Positions 36,577-44,856 of a stretch of DNA of 64,000 nucleotides are shown piece after piece. Both the position numbers and the translations under genes were made by a program. This DNA is from an uncultured Bacteroidota bacterium (lineage in GTDB: Bacteria; Bacteroidota; Bacteroidia; Chitinophagales; Chitinophagaceae): assembly GCA_903906365.1 (NCBI GenBank), contig CAIVKC010000024.1, positions 1-64,000 of the forward strand, read 5' to 3'. The stretch's first letter is position 1; each line of letters starts with the position of its first letter. The notes under the pieces are model-generated. The model had not been told where the DNA came from. It worked only from the letters and a program-made list of their open reading frames with translations, and searched no databases.

Positions 36577-37683
36577 ATGATTAATGTGCTCTCTTTCAAT
36601 GGATTTTCTGCTTCAGGGGAAAATGCGGTCCGCATCACCCGTATCAGCCGCCTGATACTGCCGGTTTTCCTTTTCATCGCCTGCGGCCATCTCTGTGCCT
36701 GCAATAACGGCTACTCAGAAAACAATAAAAAAGATACCGCCATCATTCAAAAAGGCGTTGCTGTCAATAGGGATTCCCCGGGCATTAGCATGTCCCTGGC
36801 CCCCCTGGATACCCTGGCTTATGACCAAAGGATAAAAAAAATCACCAACGGGGATTCCTCCGGCCGCTGGCCGGTAAAGACTGCCTATCCGGAAGCGGGG
36901 GCGATTTTACCCTTTAAACGGATTGTGGCCTATTACGGGAATTTCTATTCCAAACGCATGGGAGTACTTGGGGAATATCCTGCGCCTGAAATGCTCAAAA
37001 GACTCGATGTTGAAGTAAAAAAATGGGCGGCGGCAGATTCCACCATGCCCGTACAGCCTGCCCTGCATTATATTGCCGTCACCGCCCAGGGCAGTCCCGG
37101 CAAAGGCAATAAATACCGCATGCGCATGCCTTTCACCCAGATTGATTCGGTAATCCGTCTGGCTGCCAGGATCAACGCCATCGTCTTTTTGGACATACAG
37201 GTTGGATTCAGCAATGTGCAGGAGGAAATTCCGCTGCTGGAAAAATACCTAAAGATGCCCCAGGTTCATTTGGGCATAGATCCGGAATTTTCCATGAAAA
37301 CCGGCAAAAAACCCGGAACGGTGATTGGGACCATGGATGCTGCCGACATCAATTTCGGGGTCAATTACCTGGCCCATCTGGTCAAAACCTACAACCTGCC
37401 ACCCAAAATATTTGTCGTTCACCGCTTTACGCAGGCCATGGTGACCAATTACCGCAATATCCGGACCGCTCCTCAGGTTCAGGTGGTCATGGATATGGAC
37501 GGATGGGGCGCCCAGTCAAGAAAAATTTCTACCTACCGTTCCTTTATAGCCAGGGAGCCCGTACAATTTACCGGCTTTAAACTCTTTTACAAAAACGATT
37601 ACCGGGAGCCAAACAGCCGTATGCTTACTCCGGCTGAAGTCCTGAAATTAAAACCCCAGCCTGTATATATCCAATACCAGTAG
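36577..37683 (+). CDS. Putative lipoprotein, TIM-barrel-like, unknown function
   Basis: The frame is open from 36415 with several ATGs. The start at 36577 (368 residues) puts the hydrophobic segment LILPVFLFIAC nearest the N-terminus, giving a plausible lipoprotein. The mature part alternates strands and helices with acidic residues at strand ends (RIVAYYGNF, IVFLDIQVGF, VHLGIDPEFSM, VVMDMDGWG, FTGFKLFYKND). This suggests a (beta/alpha)8 fold like glycoside hydrolases, but no named family is recognised. It is convergent with the M61 peptidase (16 bp apart). Confidence 0.7.
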   Translation: MINVLSFNGFSASGENAVRITRISRLILPVFLFIACGHLCACNNGYSENNKKDTAIIQKGVAVNRDSPGISMSLAPLDTLAYDQRIKKITNGDSSGRWPVKTAYPEAGAILPFKRIVAYYGNFYSKRMGVLGEYPAPEMLKRLDVEVKKWAAADSTMPVQPALHYIAVTAQGSPGKGNKYRMRMPFTQIDSVIRLAARINAIVFLDIQVGFSNVQEEIPLLEKYLKMPQVHLGIDPEFSMKTGKKPGTVIGTMDAADINFGVNYLAHLVKTYNLPPKIFVVHRFTQAMVTNYRNIRTAPQVQVVMDMDGWGAQSRKISTYRSFIAREPVQFTGFKLFYKNDYREPNSRMLTPAEVLKLKPQPVYIQYQ

Positions 37684-37699
37684 GGCCGCGCTTTTCATA

Positions 37700-39520
37700 T
37701 TATTTTAACCTTGTTCCCAGCCAGTTTCGGCGGAACTGCCGCATCTGCTCATTGACGGGAAGTCCGGCCGATTCGTAGGTCACGACCTTCCAGTACGGGT
37801 TTTCCGACAGGGTGATGCGGCTCGTTTTTTCTACTCCATGGTGCATATAGGTCAGCCAATGGGTTTCACCCGGTTTATGGACTGAAAGCCAATCATTGAG
37901 TTCACGCTGATTTTTTAAGGGGGTATCCCCCAGCTTAAGGATCCGGTCGTCGGCATCCGCCCCGGCCTCATAAAGGGGGGTGGTCCGGATGGTGGCTGAT
38001 GCGAGGGTGAGTCCTTCCTTATCGGTGAAGCGCAGATTGCCTATCCAGCTTTTTCCTTCCCCTGGCCTGATTAGCAGAAAACCCGCCTGCGCCAGCAGCG
38101 GCTTATAATCCGGGGCCTGGTGGCCGGTTATGTATTTGCTGAAGAATGCCGCGGCAAATTTCCCGTCCCCCGTCAGGGTGGCGAGCGTTTCCTGCAGGCC
38201 TTCCAGGGTATAGGGGATTTCGGGTTTGCCAAAACGTTTCCAGGCAGCCTGCATCAGCTCATCAAGGGTCTTTCCAAACTGCTGGCGCAGCTGCAGGTCG
38301 AGTGCCAGTGCCACAGAAGCCCCGTAGGGATAATAGGAGGCAAACATGTTGGGGTAATTGGTCTTATCCACGGCCACGCCGGCATCGGTGTAAACCGCGT
38401 GGCGGCTGGCATCCACCGGCGAATAAAATTTCGCCCCCGCCGTGTTGAGTTTGGTATTGATATAACCGGTCATGGCATCAGAAAAACTGGTATCCTCCTG
38501 CATGCCGGAACGAACCACCACCAGTTCCCCATAATACTGCGTGAACCCTTCAGCAAACCAGAGTTCATCGCTCATATTGCTTTTTTCAAAATTAAAAGGC
38601 TCCAGGGAGCGGGGCCTGATGCGTTTGACATTCCAGCAGTGAAAAAATTCATGGGCAAATACTTCCAGGAGGAAGTCCTCCCCATGAAATTCCGCCGGAA
38701 TACTGATCATGGTGGAATTGCGGTGCTCCATGCCGTCTCCGTGCACAAAGGGATTGATGGAGGCAAGGAAGGTGTAATTTCCGAAGTCATAGGCCGGGGT
38801 CTCCGAAAAAATGGCCTGCTCTTCCCTGACCATGCGCGCGACCTTCTGGCTGAAGGCGGTCAGAACGGAATCATCCGACTTTCCGTCAAAGGCCAGACGA
38901 AATTGATAGGTCTTGCCATCGGGGTTGCGCAGTTCCCAGTTCCTATAGCTGAGGTTGCCGATTTTGGTGGGACAGTCCATAAAATACTGCAGACCTGGCG
39001 CCCAAAAGGTCCAGGGATCGGAGGTTGGTTTGAGCTGGGTGGCAATCGTCCAGTGCAGATCCTGTGGAATATCAAAATGTATGGTAATGGGCATTTTATC
39101 GGCTCCTTTCAGCCACATAAACATGGCCGGCATGTTGATATGAATATCCTCCTGATCCAGTCCCAGGTAGGTGCCATCGGCATAATTGCCGAAAATAGTA
39201 TACACCAGCCTGATATATCCGCCTGAACGGGGTACCTCGTATACATCCCCATCGCGGCGAAGCACTTCCAGTGATCCGGATTTTTCGTCGAAGGCCTTCA
39301 CATCGTAAACATTCTTACCGAATTCATGGGTGGCATACCTGCCAGGGGAAGAACGGCTCATCCGGAATACGGCGCTGCGGGTGGGCAGGTCGCTTACTAT
39401 CAGGCTCACCTGCGCCTCATGGTGGGCCAGGTTGGGGAAGGAAACAAAATAGCTGATCCGCTGGGATAGCGCAAAAAAGCCAGCCAGCAGTAAGGAAACA
39501 AGCAGGGGTATTTTTCTCAT
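37700..39520 (-). CDS. M61-family (glycyl) aminopeptidase with C-terminal PDZ domain
   Basis: The ATG at 39518-39520 gives 606 residues with a signal peptide (MRKIPLLVSLLLAGFFALSQ). The N-terminal beta domain has SSPGRYATHEFGKNV. The gluzincin motif HEFFH is at about 290-294, with the downstream glutamate in WFAEGFTQYY. The C-terminal PDZ-like part is about 490-580 (ILKLGDTPLKNQRELNDWL). M61 enzymes are periplasmic metallo-aminopeptidases with preference for glycine or alanine. It appears monocistronic. Confidence 0.93.
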   Translation of the reverse strand: MRKIPLLVSLLLAGFFALSQRISYFVSFPNLAHHEAQVSLIVSDLPTRSAVFRMSRSSPGRYATHEFGKNVYDVKAFDEKSGSLEVLRRDGDVYEVPRSGGYIRLVYTIFGNYADGTYLGLDQEDIHINMPAMFMWLKGADKMPITIHFDIPQDLHWTIATQLKPTSDPWTFWAPGLQYFMDCPTKIGNLSYRNWELRNPDGKTYQFRLAFDGKSDDSVLTAFSQKVARMVREEQAIFSETPAYDFGNYTFLASINPFVHGDGMEHRNSTMISIPAEFHGEDFLLEVFAHEFFHCWNVKRIRPRSLEPFNFEKSNMSDELWFAEGFTQYYGELVVVRSGMQEDTSFSDAMTGYINTKLNTAGAKFYSPVDASRHAVYTDAGVAVDKTNYPNMFASYYPYGASVALALDLQLRQQFGKTLDELMQAAWKRFGKPEIPYTLEGLQETLATLTGDGKFAAAFFSKYITGHQAPDYKPLLAQAGFLLIRPGEGKSWIGNLRFTDKEGLTLASATIRTTPLYEAGADADDRILKLGDTPLKNQRELNDWLSVHKPGETHWLTYMHHGVEKTSRITLSENPYWKVVTYESAGLPVNEQMRQFRRNWLGTRLK

Positions 39521-39719
39521 AAAACAGGTGTGCATGCAATGGACAAATAGGGGTTAAAAGCGGAAATTACCCCTAATTTATTACATAAAGAAAAGCGGCT
39601 TTTCACCCATTGACCAGGTGGAAGAGGGCGGCAGGCCCCCGGGGCACATCCTATAGGCAACCTATGTTTTTATTGACCCGGCGCCAAGGCAAACAAGGGA
39701 CAGCCAGGGCGCATGGCGT

Positions 39720-40088
39720 TTAATGGGGAATGCGCAAAAATTGTCTGATCATGAAAAATCCAACCAGGCAAATCAGGATGATGAGCAGGATGGTAAAATA
39801 AATCCAGGGATATTCCCGGAGACGTCTTTTTTCACGCCGGTTTTTTTTCTTTTCGAGCTGGGACTGGAGGTTCTTATTGAGCTGCTCGACATATTGCTGA
39901 ATGTGATTTTTATTCCCGACCCGGCCGAGTCCTTCCATGGCTTCCTGCATGAAGGCATTTTCCCGCATCATCTCCTCCACTTCCTGCCGCTGGGCAGCCG
40001 AAAGGTTGCCGCAGAGGTAATCAACCAGTTTCTGGTTGTCAATGCCCTGGTTGCCGTCGGATAATATGTCAAGTAAATCCTGGTTCAT
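39720..40088 (-). CDS. Predicted single-pass anti-sigma-like membrane protein
   Basis: The protein is 122 residues. The N-terminal cytosolic part (DYLCGNLSAAQRQEVEEMM) resembles the zinc-less anti-sigma-type segment of Bacteroidota. A basic coiled region (QLEKKKNRREKRRLRE) is followed by one C-terminal membrane helix (about 95-115) and almost no periplasmic tail. It starts 5 bp after the sigma-factor gene, so it is co-transcribed and probably restrains it at the membrane. The lack of a sensor domain outside is unusual. Confidence 0.75.
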   Translation of the reverse strand: MNQDLLDILSDGNQGIDNQKLVDYLCGNLSAAQRQEVEEMMRENAFMQEAMEGLGRVGNKNHIQQYVEQLNKNLQSQLEKKKNRREKRRLREYPWIYFTILLIILICLVGFFMIRQFLRIPH

Positions 40089-40093
40089 ATAAT

Positions 40094-40669
40094 TTAAGTC
40101 CTGGCATTCATTTTTCGTTCAAAAAGCAGCTTGAGATTTCTCTTGCCGTTCTGGATATGGCTCTTTACCTGCATCATGGAAAAACCGGTGGAGTCCCTGA
40201 TTTCCTGGTAGGACTTTTTTTCCAGGTAAAACAAAGTTACACAGAGTTTCTGTTCTTCATTGAGTTCCTGCAATGCGGTCTCCATCATTTGAAGGGCTTC
40301 CTCTTTTTCATGCATCATTTTCTTTCCCTGGCTTTCATCGGGGGCCGCTATGGACTGTTCACTGATATCCAGGGGTTTTTTACCCGGGCGGTTGCGAAGC
40401 TTCATCAGGCAGTGGTTGCGGGCAACCATGTAAATCCATGATTTGAAATAGTCTACCCTGTATTTATGTAATTCGGTGATTGCTTTGAGAAAAATCTGCT
40501 GCACCGCATCCTTGGATTCCTCCTCATTCTTGAGGTACTTCATACAAACCCCAAAGAGAAGCAGCGTATACCTCCCCAGGACAATTCCCAGCCATTCGTT
40601 GTTATGGTCCTCATAAAAACGCTCCAGCAATTCCTGGTCCGTGATGTGATTATACCGGTTTGTATTCAC
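40094..40669 (-). CDS. RNA polymerase sigma-70 family (ECF-type) sigma factor
   Basis: Region 2 (LFGVCMKYLKNEEESKDAVQQIFLKAI, here split by position about 40-70) and region 4 (LEKKSYQEIRDSTGFSMMQVKSHIQNGKRNLK) are clear. No ATG exists near the start: an in-frame TAG lies just upstream. The likely start is GTG at 40669 (191 residues, VNTNRYNHITDQELLERFY); TTG at 40687 is the alternative (197). It directs RNA polymerase to a stress or envelope regulon that is not visible here. It is coupled to the anti-sigma-like gene 5 bp downstream. Confidence 0.92.
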   Translation of the reverse strand: MNTNRYNHITDQELLERFYEDHNNEWLGIVLGRYTLLLFGVCMKYLKNEEESKDAVQQIFLKAITELHKYRVDYFKSWIYMVARNHCLMKLRNRPGKKPLDISEQSIAAPDESQGKKMMHEKEEALQMMETALQELNEEQKLCVTLFYLEKKSYQEIRDSTGFSMMQVKSHIQNGKRNLKLLFERKMNART

Positions 40670-40781
40670 GTGTGGTAAAGTAGTCAATTTATCATCCTAT
40701 GATGCAAAAGCCGGAAAATTTCACATTTTGTTTGAGGGTTGTTTACAGGATGGTTAATTTCATGGCCATAAACCAGGGGCT

Positions 40782-41555
40782 ATGTTATTTGCGATTTGTT
40801 GCGTTTCGGCCAGTCCGATGCGGGCGGCTGCTTCCCATAAAAGTGAGATGGTGAGCCAGCTATTGTTTGGTGAATATTGCCGGGTCACCCAGTCAGGGGA
40901 CGAACAGTGGCTCAGGATTGCCTGCCGTCAGGATGGCTATGAGGGTTGGTGCCAGCGCAGTCATCTTTTGGCCATTTCTGAGGACCAGTACCTGGGCCCG
41001 GGAAATATACTGACCATGGAGCGGTCGGGTCTGCTTGAAACCTCCGAGGGGCCCATGATGCTACCCATGGGCAGCCTGCTTGCGGGTCCTGCATTGGACC
41101 TGAAGGACTGGCCGGGGACCCCATCCCGGTTCGGAGGAAGGATTTGGGACAGTCTGCAGGCGGAGATGACCCCCCAACATCTCCGGGAGGTTGCCTTCCA
41201 GTTTTTGAATACCCCCTATTTGTGGGGCGGGCGCAGTGTTTTTGGAACTGATTGCAGCGGCTTTACCCAAACCGTTTTTCGATTTTTCAATATATCCCTG
41301 CTGAGGGATGCATGGCAACAGGTTTCCCAGGGCTTTGAACCCGACAGCAGCGGCAAGGTTTGCTGCGGGGACCTGGCTTTTTTTGACAATGAATCCGGAA
41401 GGATTACCCATGTGGGGATCATGCTGGGGGAAGATGAGATCATACATGCATCCGGCAAGGTAAGAATCGACCCGATGGACCCTGAAGGCATCATTCATTC
41501 CGAAAGCGGACAGCGGACCCACCGGCTGCGCAGCATCAGGCGGTTTTTCCCCTAA
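40782..41555 (+). CDS. C40 (NlpC/P60) peptidase with SH3-like domain
   Basis: The protein is 257 residues. An in-frame TAA just upstream fixes the start region at 40782. The N-terminal SH3-like segment is SEMVSQLLFGEYC (21-33) and DGYEGWCQRSHL. The catalytic domain follows from about 132, with Cys158 in FGTDCSGFTQ, His210 in RITHVGIM and the third polar residue in HASGKV. It cleaves peptidoglycan stem peptides (D-Glu-diaminopimelate bond type). There is a weak N-terminal hydrophobic stretch and no clear signal peptide, so it may recycle cytosolic murein peptides or be exported otherwise. Confidence 0.92.
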   Translation: MLFAICCVSASPMRAAASHKSEMVSQLLFGEYCRVTQSGDEQWLRIACRQDGYEGWCQRSHLLAISEDQYLGPGNILTMERSGLLETSEGPMMLPMGSLLAGPALDLKDWPGTPSRFGGRIWDSLQAEMTPQHLREVAFQFLNTPYLWGGRSVFGTDCSGFTQTVFRFFNISLLRDAWQQVSQGFEPDSSGKVCCGDLAFFDNESGRITHVGIMLGEDEIIHASGKVRIDPMDPEGIIHSESGQRTHRLRSIRRFFP

Positions 41556-41564
41556 AGGCCTGGC

Positions 41565-41936
41565 TTATTTGTCCATTAACAGCATCTTACCGGCAATGAG
41601 GACCAGCACCACCGCAAAAATCTTTTTGACGGTCGCCTCTGACATATTTAATGAAAATTTACTGCCCAGATAACCGCCGATGACAAAACCCACGAACAGG
41701 ATCAATACTACCTTTAAGTCAATGAATCCTTTTTTGTAATAATTCATAACGGCAAAAATTCCGGCCGGTAACAGCAGGATACCCAGGGAAGTTCCCTGTG
41801 CCTCGTGCTGGGTAAAACCAAGAAAAAACACCAGGGCCGGCACGATGATAATACCACCACCAACTCCCACCAGGCCGCTAAGGAGTCCTGCCGCAAGGCC
41901 AATGAGTATAATCAGTAGCATAGTTTGAACAGACAT
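41565..41936 (-). CDS. TauE/SafE-family permease, short (half-length) form
   Basis: The ATG at 41934-41936 (123 residues) is preferred over a TTG two codons earlier. About four membrane helices carry the TauE motif GLLSGLVGVGGGIIIVPAL and a second block GFVIGGYLGSKFS. Classical TauE/SafE proteins have about 250 residues in two halves; this is one half and may act as a dimer. The family exports sulfite, organosulfonates or other anions; the substrate here is unknown. It is 24 bp after the pyrophosphatase. Confidence 0.88.
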   Translation of the reverse strand: MSVQTMLLIILIGLAAGLLSGLVGVGGGIIIVPALVFFLGFTQHEAQGTSLGILLLPAGIFAVMNYYKKGFIDLKVVLILFVGFVIGGYLGSKFSLNMSEATVKKIFAVVLVLIAGKMLLMDK

Positions 41937-41960
41937 ATACAAGGGATTTATGATGCTGGA

Positions 41961-42518
41961 CTATTCGTGTTTGGCTTGGCCAAAATGATGCTTGTAGGAA
42001 GCGATGGCTTCCTCGATGATTTTGAGGGCAGTGGTTTTGTCACCGAACTCTTCCACCACCACTGTTTTATTCTCCAGGGTCTTGTATTCCTCGAAGAAAT
42101 GCCGCATTTCATCAAAGAAATGCTTGGGAAGTTCTTCGATATTATTGTAATAGTTGATGCCCGGATCATTGGCTGCCACCGCAATGATTTTGTCGTCGGC
42201 ATCCCCTCCGTCTATCATTTGCATTACACCGATAACCTTTGCCTCCACCAGGCAAAGGGGCTGGATGGAAATAGTGGAAATCACAAGGATATCAAGGGGG
42301 TCTTTATCATCGCCGTAAGTCTGTGGGATAAATCCGTAATTGGCCGGGTAATAAAAGGAGGAATAGATGACGCGGTCAAGTTTAAGCAGCCCGGTTGGTT
42401 TGTCAATCTCATACTTGGCCCTGGAACCCTGCGGGATTTCAATGATGGCATTGACGGTGCGGGGGGCATGATCTCCAAATTCCACGCCATGCCAGGGATG
42501 CGATACTGTAGTTGTCAT
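41961..42518 (-). CDS. ppa: Inorganic pyrophosphatase (family I)
   Basis: The ATG at 42516-42518 gives 185 residues (the upstream frame extension lacks support and crosses the promoter). The signature [10 protein letters not shown] and blocks [13 protein letters not shown] and [15 protein letters not shown] are typical of soluble family I enzymes. It hydrolyses pyrophosphate to drive biosynthesis. An excellent promoter lies 20-50 bp upstream. Confidence 0.96.
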   Translation of the reverse strand: MTTTVSHPWHGVEFGDHAPRTVNAIIEIPQGSRAKYEIDKPTGLLKLDRVIYSSFYYPANYGFIPQTYGDDKDPLDILVISTISIQPLCLVEAKVIGVMQMIDGGDADDKIIAVAANDPGINYYNNIEELPKHFFDEMRHFFEEYKTLENKTVVVEEFGDKTTALKIIEEAIASYKHHFGQAKHE

Positions 42519-42537
42519 CGATAAGAATTTAAGTATA

Positions 42538-42568
42538 CAAACGTAGTGGAAAAGCCGCATTGCGCAAA
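42538..42568 (-). promoter_or_regulatory. Consensus Bacteroidota promoter of ppa (TTTG-N19-TACGTTTG)
   Basis: On the minus strand TTTG (complement of 42565-42568) is followed by 19 bp and TACGTTTG (complement of 42538-42545), an exact match to TTTG-N19/21-TAnnTTTG. It lies 19 bp upstream of the ppa ATG. This is the best promoter in the window. Confidence 0.8.
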
Positions 42569-42676
42569 GAAAATGCCTATCAGGCCCTTTGAACGGGCAG
42601 GGGCTTTTCCCTAGGATGGGCTTACTTTGTTCCGGGGGGGACCCCCGGGCCGGCAGGCTATGTCAGCTAAGCGTGT

Positions 42677-43054
42677 TTACAGGGCCCTGAGGGCTGCAAT
42701 GGCGCCGGCGGTGGCCGCAATTCCCAGGACCATGCTGCCGGCAGTATACAATCCGGCGTACAGGAAATCACCCGCCCTGAGCAAATTCACATTTTCATAG
42801 GCAAAGGTGGAAAAGGTGGTGAAGCCTCCGCAGAGGCCGGTGGTGAGCAGCAGACGCCAGTCCGGGGTGAGGATATTGCCCCGCTCGGAAAGTCCGTAGA
42901 AGATGCCGATCAGCAGGCAGCCGGTAATATTTACCAGAAAAGTGCCAAAGGGGAAGGGGTGGGGATGGATGGAGTAAACATAGCGCTGGCCCAGGAACCG
43001 GGCCACGGAGCCCACTGCCCCGCCGAGTCCTACCAGGATGATGTTTTTAATCAT
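42677..43054 (-). CDS. crcB: Fluoride ion channel CrcB/Fluc
   Basis: The protein is 125 residues with four membrane helices. Fluc motifs: GGAVGSVARFLGQR (residues about 11-24), FGTFLVNITGC with the pore asparagine, and the Phe-box GFTTFSTFAYE. Dual-topology dimers export fluoride through the inner membrane. Its start overlaps the upstream gene's stop by one base (TAATG), so translation is probably coupled. No fluoride riboswitch was seen. Confidence 0.95.
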   Translation of the reverse strand: MIKNIILVGLGGAVGSVARFLGQRYVYSIHPHPFPFGTFLVNITGCLLIGIFYGLSERGNILTPDWRLLLTTGLCGGFTTFSTFAYENVNLLRAGDFLYAGLYTAGSMVLGIAATAGAIAALRAL

Positions 43055-43449
43055 TATTTAATCATTTCTTTTAGGTCCACCAGCCATTCTCCGTTCAGCT
43101 TGAGGATTTTGATGGTGGTCGTATCCTTCTTGTAGGTATTGAGGTACCGGAATTTGGTGACCGAATCATTTTCAGCATGATTATCCAGCACGATGATATT
43201 TGCCTGTTTGTAGAGCTGGCGCTCCTCCAGGGTCAGCTGGGTATAATTCTTCTTCCATCTTTCCAGCAGGAACTGGTTGGTGGAATCGGCATATAGGTAA
43301 AAATTGGCTTTGTCGTAGTCCCCATCCAGGGAGGCCCGTATAAATTCGCGGGCGGCATCCTGGGCATCCTCGGCTTTTTTATATCCGGCCTGGTTGTTAC
43401 AGGCCAGGACCGAAAACACTAAAACGGGCAATATTAATTTTCTTGTCAT
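43054..43449 (-). CDS. Small lipoprotein, DUF4878-like
   Basis: The protein is 131 residues with a lipobox (LVFSVLAC, Cys about 17). The mature part has AREFIRASLDGDYDKANFYL and ends with KILKLNGEWLVDLKEM, the pattern of DUF4878/NTF2-like lipoproteins. Its role is unknown. A -7 box ends 4 bp before the ATG, overlapping the phoH terminator region. The gene runs into crcB with a one-base overlap. Confidence 0.82.
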   Translation of the reverse strand: MTRKLILPVLVFSVLACNNQAGYKKAEDAQDAAREFIRASLDGDYDKANFYLYADSTNQFLLERWKKNYTQLTLEERQLYKQANIIVLDNHAENDSVTKFRYLNTYKKDTTTIKILKLNGEWLVDLKEMIK

Positions 43450-43453
43450 GGTA

Positions 43454-43461
43454 CAAATATA
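43454..43461 (-). promoter_or_regulatory. -7 promoter box (TATATTTG) 4 bp from ATG
   Basis: The minus strand reads TATATTTG, then GTAC-ATG spacing of 4 bp to the start at 43449. It overlaps the T tract of the phoH terminator and implies a leaderless or nearly leaderless transcript. Confidence 0.5.
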
Positions 43462-43489
43462 AAAAAGCCTGTAGACAAATCTACAGGCT
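43461..43489 (-). terminator. Rho-independent terminator of phoH
   Basis: The stem AGCCTGTAG/CTACAGGCT (43466-43474 with 43481-43489) is extended by an A-T pair around a CAAA loop. On the minus strand it is followed by TTTTTT. It lies between phoH and the next gene. Confidence 0.88.
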
Positions 43490-43524
43490 CCGGCAGTTTA
43501 TGTCAAAGGGGTGAGATTAACTTT

Positions 43525-44499
43525 TCAAACAACAGGGCCGTTATCCGTATTTTTATCCCTTTCATATGCCTTAATGATGGCTTTCACCAGGCGGTGACGC
43601 ACCACGTCATCCTCATCCAGCTCAATATGGGAAATTCCGTCGATGTTTTTCAGGATATACAGCGCCTTTGCCAGGCCGCTTTTCTGATTTTTGGGTAAAT
43701 CCACCTGCGTCAGGTCTCCGGTTATGATGGCCTTGGCATTTGGTCCGATGCGGGTCAAAAACATTTTAATCTGCAGGTCAGTGGTATTTTGCGCCTCATC
43801 CAGGATAATGAATGCATTGTCCAGGGTACGTCCGCGCATATAAGCCAGCGGTGCAATCTCAATGGTTCTGGTACTCATGTAATAACCCAGCTTATCGGCC
43901 GGTATCATGTCATCGAGGGCATCATAGAGCGGCCGGAGATAGGGGTCGATTTTTTCTTTCAGGTCACCCGGAAGAAATCCCAGGTTTTCCCCAGCCTCCA
44001 CGGCCGGACGGGTAAGAATGATTTTTTTTACCATTTTATTTTTCAGCGCCCGGACGGCCAAAGCAACCGCCGTATAGGTTTTACCGGTACCGGCCGGCCC
44101 GATGGCAAAAACAATGTCATTTTTATCGGCGCTGGCCACCATTTTTTTCTGGTTGACCGTCCTGGCTCTCACGGTCTTTCCGTTGGGACCGAAGACCAGG
44201 ATATCATTGGGGTTCCGGTCGACAAAATGGTCTACTGTTTCAGCGTCATCACCTCCGAGGATCTGCTCAAAATAATTCTCACTGACATGACCATTTCGCT
44301 CCAGGAACTGAACGAGTAAATCAATTTTTTCCTTGGCTGATTCTATTTGCTCAGGGGCACCACTCAGTTTGATCTGGGTGCCTCTTGACAATATTTTCAG
44401 AAGGGGGAATTTCTTTTTAAGAATATCTAACTTACCGTTGTTTACACCAAAAAATTCAATAGGGTTAACTGTCTCCAGATTAATGATAGTCTCTGTCAA
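43525..44499 (-). CDS. phoH: PhoH-family ATPase
   Basis: The protein is 324 residues. Only a TTG (44497-44499) can start the family-typical N-terminus [17 protein letters not shown]; an in-frame TAA lies a few codons upstream. Walker A is [11 protein letters not shown] and Walker [10 protein letters not shown], with [17 protein letters not shown] and [10 protein letters not shown] as PhoH blocks. PhoH proteins are cytosolic RNA-associated ATPases, often linked to YbeY and rRNA or stress functions. A promoter and a terminator frame it as a single gene. Confidence 0.95.
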   Translation of the reverse strand: MTETIINLETVNPIEFFGVNNGKLDILKKKFPLLKILSRGTQIKLSGAPEQIESAKEKIDLLVQFLERNGHVSENYFEQILGGDDAETVDHFVDRNPNDILVFGPNGKTVRARTVNQKKMVASADKNDIVFAIGPAGTGKTYTAVALAVRALKNKMVKKIILTRPAVEAGENLGFLPGDLKEKIDPYLRPLYDALDDMIPADKLGYYMSTRTIEIAPLAYMRGRTLDNAFIILDEAQNTTDLQIKMFLTRIGPNAKAIITGDLTQVDLPKNQKSGLAKALYILKNIDGISHIELDEDDVVRHRLVKAIIKAYERDKNTDNGPVV

Positions 44500-44563
44500 A
44501 TTTGAGTTCTTTTAGAGTTTACAATAAGCCGTACCGGTTAATAAACTGACTTTTTACTCTGTT

Positions 44564-44595
44564 CAAATGTAACCTTAGAATTGAATTTGCTCCAA
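44564..44595 (-). promoter_or_regulatory. Promoter of phoH (TTG-N21-TACATTTG)
   Basis: On the minus strand TTG (complement of 44593-44595), 21 bp, then TACATTTG (complement of 44564-44571). It lies about 65 bp upstream of the TTG start codon. Confidence 0.6.
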
Positions 44596-44718
44596 GTTAT
44601 TTATTCACAAGTTGTGAATATTAACATATGATTGAAAACCTTATTTGAATCCATTCCAGGCCGTCTTATGGGGTTTTGGGTAGCAGGCAGAAAACGGGCA
44701 GCATAGGCCAGTAAATAA

Positions 44719-44742
44719 GCAGGCACTCCAAAAAGTGCCTGC
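44719..44742 (-). terminator. Probable terminator hairpin of the Ycf48-like gene
   Basis: GCAGGCACT (44719-44727)/AGTGCCTGC (44734-44742) forms a perfect 9-bp stem with a 6-nt loop. The following T content is poor on either strand (TTATTTA on minus), so termination strength is uncertain. Confidence 0.45.
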
Positions 44743-44856
44743 CCGTTTCATAATGCAGAATTATATATTTTCACGAGTACCAAACAAATAAAGTTAATTC
44801 GCCATGGTATGATAGACTCGCAAACCTGGAACTGGTTTAATCCGTTGTGAATACTT

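Larger units (their letters stand above)
44500..44856. other. Intergenic region with phoH promoter and a hairpin
   Basis: No coding frame is credible. It holds the phoH promoter (44564-44595) and, near the other end, the hairpin at 44719-44742 behind the Ycf48-like gene. Confidence 0.5.
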
